Source: Rhodospirillales bacterium (GTDB lineage: Bacteria; Pseudomonadota; Alphaproteobacteria; CACIAM-22H2). Taken from it: a DNA stretch of 35,888 nucleotides. The notes under the pieces were generated by a model, which worked only from the letters and a program-made list of their open reading frames with translations, did no database searches and was not told the origin of the DNA. The DNA lies in assembly GCA_947445225.1 (NCBI GenBank), contig CANFCX010000014.1, positions 1 through 35,888 on the forward strand. The letters are read 5' to 3'. Each line of letters begins with the position of its first letter. Within the stretch, counting starts at the first letter, position 1. Of this stretch, positions 21,072 to 28,608 are shown one piece after another. The translations under genes were made by a program, and so were the position numbers.

Positions 21072-21145
21072 TGGGGGATAGTTTAACGGTAGAACTCTGG
21101 ACTCTGGATCCAGGTGTCGTGGTTCGAATCCACGTCCCCCAGCCA
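21072..21145 (+). tRNA. tRNA-Gln (anticodon CTG)
   Basis: The 74 nt form a full cloverleaf. The acceptor TGGGGGA (21072-21078) pairs with TCCCCCA (21135-21141). The anticodon stem CTGGA/TCCAG encloses the loop CTCTGGA, with anticodon CTG at 21104-21106. The T arm is GTGG-TTCGAATC-CACG. A G discriminator and an encoded CCA end (21143-21145) follow. It reads codon CAG. No attachment-site duplicate or integrase is near, so it does not look like an integration point in this window. The gene sits 14 bp from the convergent stop of the metallo-beta-lactamase gene. Confidence 0.97.
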
Positions 21146-21159
21146 ATTTGCTCGTCAGG

Positions 21160-22035
21160 CTACCGATCACCCTCGACCAAGGTGACTGGAAGCTTCAGGT
21201 AGCGGACCCCGTTGGACTCGGGTTCCGGAAATCTTCCCGCCCGAATGTTCGTCTGAATCGACGGCAGCAACAGGAGCGGCGCCCCGAGTTCGGCGTCGCG
21301 AATCTTGCGCCAGGCCGCGAATTCGTCGGCGCTGCGTCCGAGCAGATGAACATTCCTTTTTTCCTCCGCCACGGTCGTCTCCCAGGCGTAGTAGTCGCGG
21401 CCCGGAGCTTTGTAGTCGTGACAAAGGAACAAACGGGTCTGGTCGGGCAACGCCAGCAACCGATGCGCCGAGGCATAGAGCATTCGAGCGTCGCCGCCGA
21501 GGAAATCGGCGCGCGCGGTCCCGTAATCGGGCATGAAGAGCGTGTCGCCGACGAAGACCGTGTCGCCGATCCTATAAGCCACGTCGGCCGGAGTGTGTCC
21601 GGGCACGTACATCACGTCGACCTCGGTGTCGCCGATCCGGAATCGTTCCCCGTCCGTGAAAAGTCTGTCGAATTCGGATCCATCGCCCGAAACATCGGTG
21701 AGGTTGAACACCGCCCGAAAAATTCTCTGCACTTCTTTGATGTGCTCGCCAATCCCGATTCTGGCGCCCGTCTTCCGTTTCAAATACGGCGCCGACGACA
21801 AATGATCGGCATGGGCGTGAGTCTCCAGCACCCATTCGATCGTCACCCCCTCTGCCTTCGCGGCCGCCAGAATCCGGTCGGCGGAAACCGTCGACGCATC
21901 ACCGGAACGGAGATCGAAATCCAGCACCGGATCGAGGATTGCCCCCCGCATCGTTGCTCGATCCCAAATCAGATAGCTGACAGTGTTGGTCGACTCGTGG
22001 AAAAAAGAGCGGACAACAAAACTTTCGCTTTTCAT
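21160..22035 (-). CDS. Metallo-beta-lactamase-fold persulfide-dioxygenase-like protein
   Basis: This 291-residue MBL-fold protein carries THAHADHL (His73, His75, Asp77, His78), His147 in VPGHTP, Asp164 in FVGDTLFMPD and His206 in LCHDY. MPDYGTARADF and AWETTVAEEKRNVH are marks of the ETHE1/Blh group. These are iron(II) dioxygenases that oxidise glutathione persulfide to sulfite in sulfide detoxification. It lacks the fused sulfurtransferase domain of Blh. No sulfide:quinone reductase or BigR regulator is adjacent, so the substrate is an inference. The ATG at 22035 comes four bases after the ankyrin gene's stop; the upstream frame overlaps that gene and is not real. Confidence 0.87.
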   Translation of the reverse strand: MKSESFVVRSFFHESTNTVSYLIWDRATMRGAILDPVLDFDLRSGDASTVSADRILAAAKAEGVTIEWVLETHAHADHLSSAPYLKRKTGARIGIGEHIKEVQRIFRAVFNLTDVSGDGSEFDRLFTDGERFRIGDTEVDVMYVPGHTPADVAYRIGDTVFVGDTLFMPDYGTARADFLGGDARMLYASAHRLLALPDQTRLFLCHDYKAPGRDYYAWETTVAEEKRNVHLLGRSADEFAAWRKIRDAELGAPLLLLPSIQTNIRAGRFPEPESNGVRYLKLPVTLVEGDR

Positions 22036-22039
22036 GTGA

Positions 22040-22756
22040 TTAGGGGATCGCCCCTGCCGCCGAGAGGATATTGACGATCTCGCCCTGCCGCCGGCTTTGA
22101 GCATGGGCGAGCGGCCTCTTGCCGTCGCGATCGCCGAGATTGACGGAGGCGCCGGCCGCGACCAAAAGCCGGACAATTTCGGTGTGACGCGCCCCGCCAT
22201 CTCCCAGGATGATCGCCTCCAACAACGCGGTCCAGCCAAGGTTGTTGATATGGTCGATGTCGATCGCGGTGCCGAGCAGCTCACGCACCGTCTCGACATG
22301 TCCGTAATGCGCGGCGGGTATCAACGCGGTTCCGCCATAACGATTGACGCTTGCGAGGTCGGCGCCGCTGGCCAGGGTCAAGCGCAAGATCTCGATGTGT
22401 CCCGAGGCTCCAGCCAAAAGATAGGGGCTGTCCTGGATATGGTCCTTGGCGTTCACATCCGATTTGGCCGCAATCAGGACGCGTGCAGCCTCCACATGAT
22501 TGCCCTGAGTCGCGGCCAGCAGCGCCGTGCGGCCGCCGCCATCGCGGGCGTTCACATCGGCTCCGCCGCCGATGAGGCGAGCAACTTCCTTGGCGTCGCC
22601 GCGACCGGACGCCGCTATCAGGGCCTGTTCGGCGGCGATCGCCTGCGCGGCGGCAGGCTGTTCAACCGACATCCAGAGAAGAAAACCCGCAATCAACCGA
22701 AGGAGCCGCGACGACGGCAAGCCGGCCGTTCCGCAGGTTGGGTGCAATCTTGCCAT
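22040..22756 (-). CDS. Exported ankyrin-repeat protein
   Basis: This 238-residue protein has an N-terminal signal sequence (RLLRLIAGFLLWMSVEQPAAAQA), so it is probably periplasmic. About six ankyrin repeats of ~31-35 residues follow. They include GRTALLAATQGNHVEAARVL, GGTALIPAAHYGHVETVREL and a longer variant with GDGGARHTEIVRLLVAAGAS. Consensus TPL and GH/GN positions are partly kept. It has no enzymatic domain and probably serves as a protein-binding scaffold. The next gene, four bases on, is the persulfide-dioxygenase-like gene, so the two are likely one transcript. Whether they work together is unknown, since the partner has no visible export signal. Confidence 0.88.
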   Translation of the reverse strand: MARLHPTCGTAGLPSSRLLRLIAGFLLWMSVEQPAAAQAIAAEQALIAASGRGDAKEVARLIGGGADVNARDGGGRTALLAATQGNHVEAARVLIAAKSDVNAKDHIQDSPYLLAGASGHIEILRLTLASGADLASVNRYGGTALIPAAHYGHVETVRELLGTAIDIDHINNLGWTALLEAIILGDGGARHTEIVRLLVAAGASVNLGDRDGKRPLAHAQSRRQGEIVNILSAAGAIP

Positions 22757-22982
22757 CCGATGAGACTATCCCATGACGTGTCGGCGTGCATGGGGTGAGT
22801 GAGAGTGATCTCGGGCAAACACCGTGACCTTCGGCTCGGCGAACGTGTTTCTCAAGCCCCGCCTATCGCCGATTTTGATATGTTGCCTGATCTCATAATG
22901 CTGCCGTGCCGTTCAGCGAGGGACCAACCGTGCCGAAAGTTCGCCAGAGATCGACGGTCGCGCTCGAACGAAATCCAACGGC

Positions 22983-23315
22983 GTGACCGAACCGCGCCTC
23001 AAGACCGAGCTGTGGATTCAGAGTCAGGTTCGGCTCTGCGACATCAATTTCATGCCGATCGCGATCCGGCGCCGTGGTGATCCCGACGCGGGCGCGGTGC
23101 TGCTGCGGCTGTTTCGCGACCGCGACCGTTCGCTTTTGCTGAAGCGCGCCACCGAACCGCCCGGGTGGATGATCGTGGCGGGGCGCACCGAAGTCGACGG
23201 AGAATCGGCCGAGGCCTACATCGCCCGCGAGATATCCCGGGACCGCGATCTGTGGGTGGTCGAGATCGAAGACCCGAAGCGGCGTTATGAACCGGACGGG
23301 CCGGTTCAATCCTAA
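22983..23315 (+). CDS. DUF1491 family protein
   Basis: This 110-residue soluble protein resembles the DUF1491 family, which is mostly alphaproteobacterial and has no assigned role. Visible marks are LWIQSQVRLCDINFMPIAIR near the start, a central GAVLLRLFRDRDRSLLLKR strand-like stretch, and AYIAREISRDRDLWVVEIED near the end. The start is GTG at 22983 with only a weak ribosome site. It is divergent from the ankyrin gene (226 bp apart) and convergent with pssA, whose stop lies 17 bp away. No function can be inferred from context. Confidence 0.8.
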   Translation: MTEPRLKTELWIQSQVRLCDINFMPIAIRRRGDPDAGAVLLRLFRDRDRSLLLKRATEPPGWMIVAGRTEVDGESAEAYIAREISRDRDLWVVEIEDPKRRYEPDGPVQS

Positions 23316-23331
23316 GGTGAAGCTGTCGATT

Positions 23332-24153
23332 CTATGACGACGGCAGTTCAGCCTGTTGCTGGGCGGGAGGCAGCGCAGGCTCGGCCATGCGTTTGAACCG
23401 GCCATGGGCGCGAACACTGAAGGGAATACTCGCCAAATAGGCGGTGTTGATGATGAGCAATGTCAGCCAAGGCGCGCTGACGACCGCGGCGGCGAAGGCG
23501 CCAGCAACCAGCAGAACCGGCACCATGTAACGATGCGAAATCCGAACCTGCTTCATGGAGTAGGTCGGGATTTGGCTGATCATGAGAACCGCGACGCAGC
23601 AGACGACACCGCCGGTGAAAAGCGTGCCCGAAGCCAACTCGCCGCCGAACTGAAAGCTGATCATCATCGGCAGAAGGACAAGCGCGGCACCGGCCGGCGC
23701 GGGAACGCCGGTGAAAAAACCAGCGGCCCAGGGCGGCGGCGCGGGATCGCCGAGTCGGGTGTTGAACCGCGCCAGCCGCAGGGCACAACACACGGCAAAC
23801 AGCAGAACCAAGGCCCAGCCGAGGCCGCCGGCGGAATGCATCGTCCACAGATACAGCAACACAGCGGGCGCCACACCGAAACTGACGAAGTCCGAAAGCG
23901 AATCGAGCTCGGCGCCGAATTTGCTCGTTCCGCCAAGCAACCGCGCAAGCCTTCCGTCGAGCCCGTCGAGGATGCCCGCGATGAGCACGGCGAAGACGCC
24001 GAATTCCCAGCGCTCTTCCAGGCCGAAACGAATGGCCGTCAGGCCCGCGCACAAGGCCAGGACGGTCAGTACATTGGGAACGATTCGGTTGATGGCCGGC
24101 CGGCGCAGCCGCGAGCCGCGCATCCGAAGCCTTACCGGGCGGCGGCTAAGCAC
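23332..24153 (-). CDS. pssA: CDP-diacylglycerol-serine O-phosphatidyltransferase
   Basis: PssA makes phosphatidylserine from CDP-diacylglycerol and serine at the inner membrane. The full CDP-alcohol phosphotransferase signature is visible, running from DGLDGRLARLL to FGAELDSLSD, and it carries the metal-binding aspartates. Several membrane segments surround it, and VPNVLTVLALCAGLTAIRF at the start is typical of the type II enzyme. The GTG at 24153, just after the psd stop, gives 273 residues. An ATG at 24123 would give 263, and an ATG at 24204 lies inside psd. The psd-pssA pair supplies both steps to phosphatidylethanolamine. Confidence 0.93.
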   Translation of the reverse strand: MLSRRPVRLRMRGSRLRRPAINRIVPNVLTVLALCAGLTAIRFGLEERWEFGVFAVLIAGILDGLDGRLARLLGGTSKFGAELDSLSDFVSFGVAPAVLLYLWTMHSAGGLGWALVLLFAVCCALRLARFNTRLGDPAPPPWAAGFFTGVPAPAGAALVLLPMMISFQFGGELASGTLFTGGVVCCVAVLMISQIPTYSMKQVRISHRYMVPVLLVAGAFAAAVVSAPWLTLLIINTAYLASIPFSVRAHGRFKRMAEPALPPAQQQAELPSS

Positions 24154-24154
24154 G

Positions 24155-24877
24155 TCAGCGCACCTCGCCGGTGCGCGCCGGTTCGCCCGAGGTGAGATCG
24201 GCAAGCACGGTTTCGCCGCCGATCACGCGCTGGCCCACGACGACGAGCGGCGCAACACCAGTCGGGAGATACAGATCGACGCGGCTGCCGAATCGGATCA
24301 TGCCATAACGCTCGCCCGAACGAACCGTCTGCCCTTCGGCGAGAGTACACAAAATCCGGCGCGCGATCAGCCCCGCAACTTGAACAAACGCCAGATCTCG
24401 CCCGTCGGCCAGGACCAGCCGCACGGCCATGCGTTCGTTGGCCTCGCTGGCCTTATCAAGCGAAGCGTTGATGAAACGGCCCGGGCGATAGGCCAAGGAC
24501 TTGACGACTCCATCGGCGGGGACTCGGTTGACGTGAACGTCGAATGTGCTGAGGAAAATGCCGATACGCGTGCGCGGTTCGCTGCCCATCCCGATCTCTT
24601 CCGGCGGAAGCGCGGCGGCGATGCTGACGACCCTGCCATCGCCCGGGCTGACGACGAGCCCCGGACGAGAGGGCGTCACACGTTCCGGATCGCGAAAGAA
24701 ATAGACGCACCAGCCTGTGATGATCGCCCCGATCCATCCAACGGAGACATCGATCAACGCCATCATGATCGTCGCCAGGATGGAAATGGCGATGAACGGC
24801 CACCCTTCGGGATGAACCGGGGCAACCACCAACTTCAACGTTTGCTGTAACGAAATGGCTGCGGACTCCCTAATCAT
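24155..24877 (-). CDS. psd: Phosphatidylserine decarboxylase proenzyme
   Basis: Psd decarboxylates phosphatidylserine to phosphatidylethanolamine. The 240-residue protein has two close hydrophobic N-terminal segments (IAISILATIMMALIDV and GAIITGWCVYFF), then VSPGDGRVVSI and the region with FDVHVNRVPADGVV. The Gly-Ser self-cleavage site is in YGMIRFGSRVDLYLP near the C-terminus, where the Ser becomes the pyruvoyl group of the alpha chain. The short length places it with the PSD-A form rather than the E. coli form. The start is the ATG at 24877; the longer upstream frame is unrelated. It lies 50 bp after the LysM gene in the same direction, so the three may share a transcript. Confidence 0.94.
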   Translation of the reverse strand: MIRESAAISLQQTLKLVVAPVHPEGWPFIAISILATIMMALIDVSVGWIGAIITGWCVYFFRDPERVTPSRPGLVVSPGDGRVVSIAAALPPEEIGMGSEPRTRIGIFLSTFDVHVNRVPADGVVKSLAYRPGRFINASLDKASEANERMAVRLVLADGRDLAFVQVAGLIARRILCTLAEGQTVRSGERYGMIRFGSRVDLYLPTGVAPLVVVGQRVIGGETVLADLTSGEPARTGEVR

Positions 24878-24927
24878 GGAACGATCGCCGGCACGCGGAG
24901 CCGAACGACGCAGCTGAAAAATCCAGG

Positions 24928-26292
24928 TCAGTTGACCTGGGGTACGATGAAGACTTGTCCGGGATAGATCATGCTCGGGTCGCGAATCTGATCGCGGTTG
25001 GCCTGATAGATGACGGTGAAGCGAACACCCTGGCCATAGGAACGGCGGGCGATTCGCCACAGGCTATTTCCGGGTTGAACGATCACGCGGCCCTCGTTGG
25101 GCAATTGCAGTGAAAGATCGGCGCGGACAAACGGTACTTCGAGACGCGCAACCACCCTTCCGCCGGGCGAGATCTGATCGACACGCAAAGTATGTACACC
25201 CGGGTCGACTGGTTCCTGCGGTGTGACAGTCCAGTCACCGGCGACACTACTCTCCGCGCGGCCGACGGGTTGGTTGTCGACATAGACCTGAACCGATTCG
25301 CCGGGCGGTGATCGTCCGCCGAACACCACGTTCCCCGCGGCGTCGTAATCGACCGTGTCGAGATTGAGCGCCTGTCCTTCGGGGTTCGTCGAGGGCGCCG
25401 GCGCGGGCTCGACCGACGGCACCTGGAGAACGGTGGAACGACCCGCTCCTTCGCGCGGAGCGAGCAGGGCCAATGGGGGAGTCGGTCGCGCGGCGGCTTC
25501 GCCGGCCAGATCCCTGCCCGGTTGCGGCACCGCAAGAACGACGACGTTATCGGAGCGTTGCGCCGGACGGTCGGGTAACTCGGCCTTCAGGCTCAGCTCC
25601 CGATTGCCGGGCGCGAGGCGTTTGTCGGGAATGACGACCCACTCTCCACGTGCATCGGCCTTGGCCCGCGCGATCTCGGTCTCGCTGTCATAGACAGTGA
25701 CAACCGAATCGGGCTCGGCGCGCCCGGCGATGACCGCATCTCCCAAGGGGCTGACCCGCACGACGTCAAAGGACGGATTGGAGGGCGCAGGCGGCACCGT
25801 TTGCGGTACTGGCGCCGGGGACGCGGCGGCCGGTCTTGCCGGCGCAGGCGCGACGACCGGCGGCTCAGGCAAGGCCGCCTGGGTCGTGGCGGGCGGCCTG
25901 GATGTGGGCGGTGGAATCGGGTCGGGTACCGGCTGCGCCTCGGCGCGCTGCGGCGGAGGTATAGGTGCCGGTGCGACCGCCGCCGGCGGTGGCGTCGGTG
26001 CGGGCGCGATGACCGGCGATTGTGTTGTCGGGACCTGGGTGGCGACCGCCTGGTTTGTCTCCGGGGCCGGGCGGATCGCGGGCGGTGCCGCGGGCGCCGG
26101 CGATGCTGGCGCTACCGTGGGGGGAGCTGCGGTCGCAGCCGTCTCAACCGCGGGAGGTACGATCCTTGCCGGCGCGTCGGCAAGCGGAACCGGGCGCCAG
26201 TCCTCGTCGCGGAGCTGTATCCACGCCAAGATCGTCGCCGCAACGACAAGAGAGGAGCCTAGTACGACAACGACCAGCGGTCGGTTGGTCAA
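24928..26292 (-). CDS. LysM-domain protein with Pro/Ala-rich linker
   Basis: This 454-residue protein begins with a hydrophobic membrane anchor or signal segment (VVVVLGSSLVVAATILAWI). A Pro/Ala/Thr-rich linker occupies roughly residues 40-170. Two Ig-like repeat units follow, seen as VVRVSPLGDAVIAGRAEPDS with VVTVYDSETEIARAKADARG, and YDAAGNVVFGGRSPPGESVQ with VYVDNQPVGRAESSVAGDWT. A C-terminal LysM domain (VIVQPGNSLWRIARRSYGQG to YPGQVFIVPQVN) binds peptidoglycan. The start is a TTG at 26292 after an AGAGG site; the upstream ATG frame stops at once. It probably spans the periplasm as a wall-binding protein, but no partner is known. Confidence 0.85.
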   Translation of the reverse strand: MTNRPLVVVVLGSSLVVAATILAWIQLRDEDWRPVPLADAPARIVPPAVETAATAAPPTVAPASPAPAAPPAIRPAPETNQAVATQVPTTQSPVIAPAPTPPPAAVAPAPIPPPQRAEAQPVPDPIPPPTSRPPATTQAALPEPPVVAPAPARPAAASPAPVPQTVPPAPSNPSFDVVRVSPLGDAVIAGRAEPDSVVTVYDSETEIARAKADARGEWVVIPDKRLAPGNRELSLKAELPDRPAQRSDNVVVLAVPQPGRDLAGEAAARPTPPLALLAPREGAGRSTVLQVPSVEPAPAPSTNPEGQALNLDTVDYDAAGNVVFGGRSPPGESVQVYVDNQPVGRAESSVAGDWTVTPQEPVDPGVHTLRVDQISPGGRVVARLEVPFVRADLSLQLPNEGRVIVQPGNSLWRIARRSYGQGVRFTVIYQANRDQIRDPSMIYPGQVFIVPQVN

Positions 26293-26354
26293 CTCAACAT
26301 CCTCTCACGCCGCCCACGCAATTACGGTAGTACGCAATATCGCGGGGTGCAACG

Positions 26355-26371
26355 TCCATGGAGGAAAAAAC
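26355..26371. repeat. left arm of 17-bp perfect inverted repeat
   Basis: The plus strand reads TCCATGGAGGAAAAAAC. Its exact reverse complement occurs at 26895-26911, 523 bp away, bracketing the cytochrome c' gene and its terminator hairpin. On the minus strand this arm supplies the T-run of that terminator. Identity stops at the 17-bp boundary at both ends. Confidence 0.9.
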
Positions 26372-26400
26372 AAGCGCGAAGAGTCTCCCCTTCGCGCTTG
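26365..26400 (-). terminator. Rho-independent terminator after the cytochrome c' gene
   Basis: CAAGCGCGAAG (26371-26381) pairs with CTTCGCGCTTG (26390-26400), giving an 11-bp stem and an 8-nt loop. Read on the minus strand, six T residues follow directly (26365-26370). It lies 30 bp after the cytochrome c' stop and should end that transcript before the LysM gene. Confidence 0.88.
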
Positions 26401-26429
26401 CCTGACACCGAAGTATCGCTCGAAAAAAC

Positions 26430-26894
26430 TTATCTGCTCCGGAAAGTCTCGTGGCAACCGCCGCAGGCCTGCTGAGTGGCCGTGATCTGGGCCTTCAGCG
26501 CGTTTTCATCGGTGCCCTTGGCAGCCACGATCAACTTCGCCGATTCCGTCTCGAGCTTTTTCGCGGCGGCAACGAAGTCGTCCCTCTTGGACCAGATTTC
26601 GGGCTTCGCACGAGTCTCCGCGCCGGTGTTGGACCCGGCGGGGAAGAGAGCGGGAATTTGCATGCTGATGGCGTTGATGGCCGTCGCAAATTCGACAAAT
26701 CCGCCTTTGAACGTCACGGTGCCCTTGGCGAATTCGCCCATCGCACCCATGTGCGACGTGTTGGCCGTCATCAAGGACTTCCGGTATTTGATCACATTGG
26801 CCGGTTCATCGGCCGCCTGGACCAAACCAGCGACGCCGGTTAGGCAAATGGCGAGCCCGGCGATCATCGCCGTCTTGTTCACACGATACTTCAC
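26430..26894 (-). CDS. Cytochrome c' (paralogue A)
   Basis: Cytochromes c' are periplasmic four-helix haem proteins whose five-coordinate haem binds NO and CO; proposed roles are NO protection or electron transfer. This 154-residue protein has a signal peptide (MIAGLAICLTGVAGLVQAAD). It has the family segments KYRKSLMTANTSHMGAMGEFAKG and LFPAGSNTGAETRAKPEIW, and the C-terminal haem motif CGGCH at 144-148 followed by ETFRSR. I chose the GTG at 26894, seven bases after GGAGG, over the ATG at 26969, which puts 25 unrelated residues ahead of the signal. The GGAGG lies inside an inverted repeat whose other arm follows the gene. Confidence 0.92.
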   Translation of the reverse strand: MKYRVNKTAMIAGLAICLTGVAGLVQAADEPANVIKYRKSLMTANTSHMGAMGEFAKGTVTFKGGFVEFATAINAISMQIPALFPAGSNTGAETRAKPEIWSKRDDFVAAAKKLETESAKLIVAAKGTDENALKAQITATQQACGGCHETFRSR

Positions 26895-26911
26895 GTTTTT
26901 TCCTCCATGGA
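26895..26911. repeat. right arm of 17-bp perfect inverted repeat
   Basis: The plus strand reads GTTTTTTCCTCCATGGA, the exact reverse complement of 26355-26371. On the minus strand it carries the GGAGG ribosome-binding site of the cytochrome c' gene, ending one base before the GTG start. The flanking bases of the two arms differ. Confidence 0.9.
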
Positions 26912-27029
26912 TATTCCGGCGGGGCGTTCCCAGCCGGTGTGCACGCGACATAAACACGCAGCGCCGCACATTATTCCCGACCGACCGGGGCGCGGATTCA
27001 CATCACAACGTCTTGATCGCGAAAATGGA

Positions 27030-27055
27030 AGCGGCGAGCCAATAGGCTCGCCGCT
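27030..27055 (-). terminator. candidate terminator hairpin between cytochrome c' genes
   Basis: A perfect 11-bp stem, AGCGGCGAGCC paired with GGCTCGCCGCT, encloses the 4-base loop AATA. Read on the minus strand it follows cytochrome c' gene B by about 50 bp. The downstream sequence TTCCATTTTC is only weakly T-rich, so termination may be partial. If it works, paralogue A has its own promoter in 26912-27029. Confidence 0.5.
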
Positions 27056-27105
27056 CTGCCAAACCGACGGCCCACCACCATAGGGGCGGGCAATGTCGCC
27101 GAATA

Positions 27106-27591
27106 TTATTTCGCCGCGGGAGGCAGCGGCTTGCGGAAGGGCTGATGGCAGCCGCCGCAGGCCTGAGCGACCTTGCCGATCTGCTCCTTCATGGCCGCTT
27201 CATTGCCGGCCGTGGCCACCTCGGCCAGCTTTGTGGACTCTTCACCCAGGCGCTTAGCAGCGGCAAGGAAATCGGCGTTCTTCTGCCAGATCTCGGGCTT
27301 GGCATTGGTCCTGCCGGTATCGGTGCCCGCCGGGAACATGCCGGGGATCTCCAGCGACGTTCCGACCAAAGCTGCCGCGTAGGCCTTGATCGTGTCCTTG
27401 GTCACCACGGTGACTTCGCCTTTGGCATAAGCATTGAGGGCGTTCAAATACCCGCCATTGCCCTTCATCGCCGACTGGCGATACCGAATCATGTCGAGCG
27501 GGCGTGCCTGGGCAAATGCCTCAGCCACGATTCCCGCCATCGCCACGGCAACGGTTCCGATCGCCAAGCCGATAACCAAACTGCGTCTCAT
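27106..27591 (-). CDS. Cytochrome c' (paralogue B)
   Basis: This is a 161-residue exported haem protein of the cytochrome c' family. The signal peptide is MRRSLVIGLAIGTVAVAMAG, with cleavage probably after the AFAQA region. Family segments are IRYRQSAMKGNGGYLNALNA and MFPAGTDTGRTNAKPEIWQK. The haem motif CGGCH is at 145-149, followed by QPFRK and a short Pro/Ala tail that A and C lack. The ATG at 27591 has a strong GGAGGGAG site and replaces a longer frame with a poor N-terminus. It follows the diheme cytochrome gene by 64 bp and so probably shares its transcript. Confidence 0.92.
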   Translation of the reverse strand: MRRSLVIGLAIGTVAVAMAGIVAEAFAQARPLDMIRYRQSAMKGNGGYLNALNAYAKGEVTVVTKDTIKAYAAALVGTSLEIPGMFPAGTDTGRTNAKPEIWQKNADFLAAAKRLGEESTKLAEVATAGNEAAMKEQIGKVAQACGGCHQPFRKPLPPAAK

Positions 27592-27655
27592 CGAACTCCC
27601 TCCATCTTTCGAAATCGTCTTACACTTGAACGCGCCGCGGGCAAGCCCACAGACA

Positions 27656-28573
27656 TCACCTTGGTTTTTCAATCTTGTGGTCGACCGCCGGCAACGACAA
27701 AAGGTATTTGGCCATCGCCGTCCGATCGGCGTCGGTCAACTTGCTTGTACTTTCGCGTATGACTTCTGCCATCAGGCTTCCGACCACATCGCCACCCGGC
27801 ACGGCACCGGTCTTCAGCATATAAGCAAGGTCGATGTCGTCCCATTCGCCGATACCGGTCGCCTCATGCGGCGTGATATTCGGGGCCATCTCGCCTTCCG
27901 GCCCATCGATCGATCCAGCCATCCACCTGCTGCGATCCATGCCCCCCAACAGGTTGCGGGGCGTATGGCATTCGGCGCAATGGCCGAGCGCCTCGGTCAG
28001 ATAGGCACCGCGGTTCCATTCCGCGGATTTCGCGGGATCGGGCTTGTAGACGCCTTCCGTGAAGAAAAGCATCTTCCAACCGACCTGCAAGAACCGGAGA
28101 TTGAAGGGAAAACCGATATCGTGGGGTTTGTTGGCAAGGGCCACTGTCGGCAGCGAAAAGATGTAGGCCTTCAAATCCTTGATGTCCTGATCGGTCATCA
28201 AAGTGAATGACGTGTAGGGAAAGACCGGAAAATAGTGAGATCCGTCCGGCGACACACCTTCACGCAAGGCCCGCGTGAAATCGCCATCTGACCATTTGCC
28301 GATGCCGTTCACCGGGTCGGCGGTAATGTTGGGGCTGTAAAACGTGCCGAACGGCGTGGGCAAGGCCCGACCGCCGGCCAGCAAGGCGCCCTTGTTCTTC
28401 GTGTCGGTGTGGCACGGCGCGCAATCGGCGGCTCTGAAGATATATTCCCCGCGCTTGATCGCATCGGCATTGGCCTGCGCCGCTGCCGGCGCCGCGGCCG
28501 CTAGCATCGCGCCCGCGATCGCGAACACGGAGGCGAGGCCCTTCAGGACCACGTTCGCCGGAGTGGCAGTCAT
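27656..28573 (-). CDS. Periplasmic diheme cytochrome c
   Basis: This 305-residue exported protein has two class I cytochrome c domains. The haem motifs are CAPCH (51-55) and CAECH (199-203). The repeated TFYSPNITADPVNGIGKWSD and APNITPHEATGIGEWDD units each carry a candidate Met or other sixth ligand region. The architecture resembles cytochrome subunits of membrane-bound alcohol, gluconate and sorbitol dehydrogenases, but no dehydrogenase gene is adjacent. The signal peptide ends near AAAAPAAAQA. I chose the ATG at 28573, where GGTGATC matches the 16S rRNA tail; an ATG at 28591 is possible. It lies between two cytochrome c' genes in the same direction, suggesting joint electron transfer. Confidence 0.9.
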   Translation of the reverse strand: MTATPANVVLKGLASVFAIAGAMLAAAAPAAAQANADAIKRGEYIFRAADCAPCHTDTKNKGALLAGGRALPTPFGTFYSPNITADPVNGIGKWSDGDFTRALREGVSPDGSHYFPVFPYTSFTLMTDQDIKDLKAYIFSLPTVALANKPHDIGFPFNLRFLQVGWKMLFFTEGVYKPDPAKSAEWNRGAYLTEALGHCAECHTPRNLLGGMDRSRWMAGSIDGPEGEMAPNITPHEATGIGEWDDIDLAYMLKTGAVPGGDVVGSLMAEVIRESTSKLTDADRTAMAKYLLSLPAVDHKIEKPR

Positions 28574-28608
28574 CGGATCACCGTCTTTCATCAGCCTGGC
28601 GGAATTAA

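Noticed and set aside
25697-26485. Gly-rich 262-residue frame on the plus strand
   Set aside because: It is the complement of the Pro/Ala-rich linker of the LysM gene; the apparent repeats are a mirror of that linker.
26355-26911. Insertion-sequence ends around the cytochrome c' gene
   Set aside because: The bracketed gene is a cytochrome, not a transposase, and I see no flanking target-site duplication.
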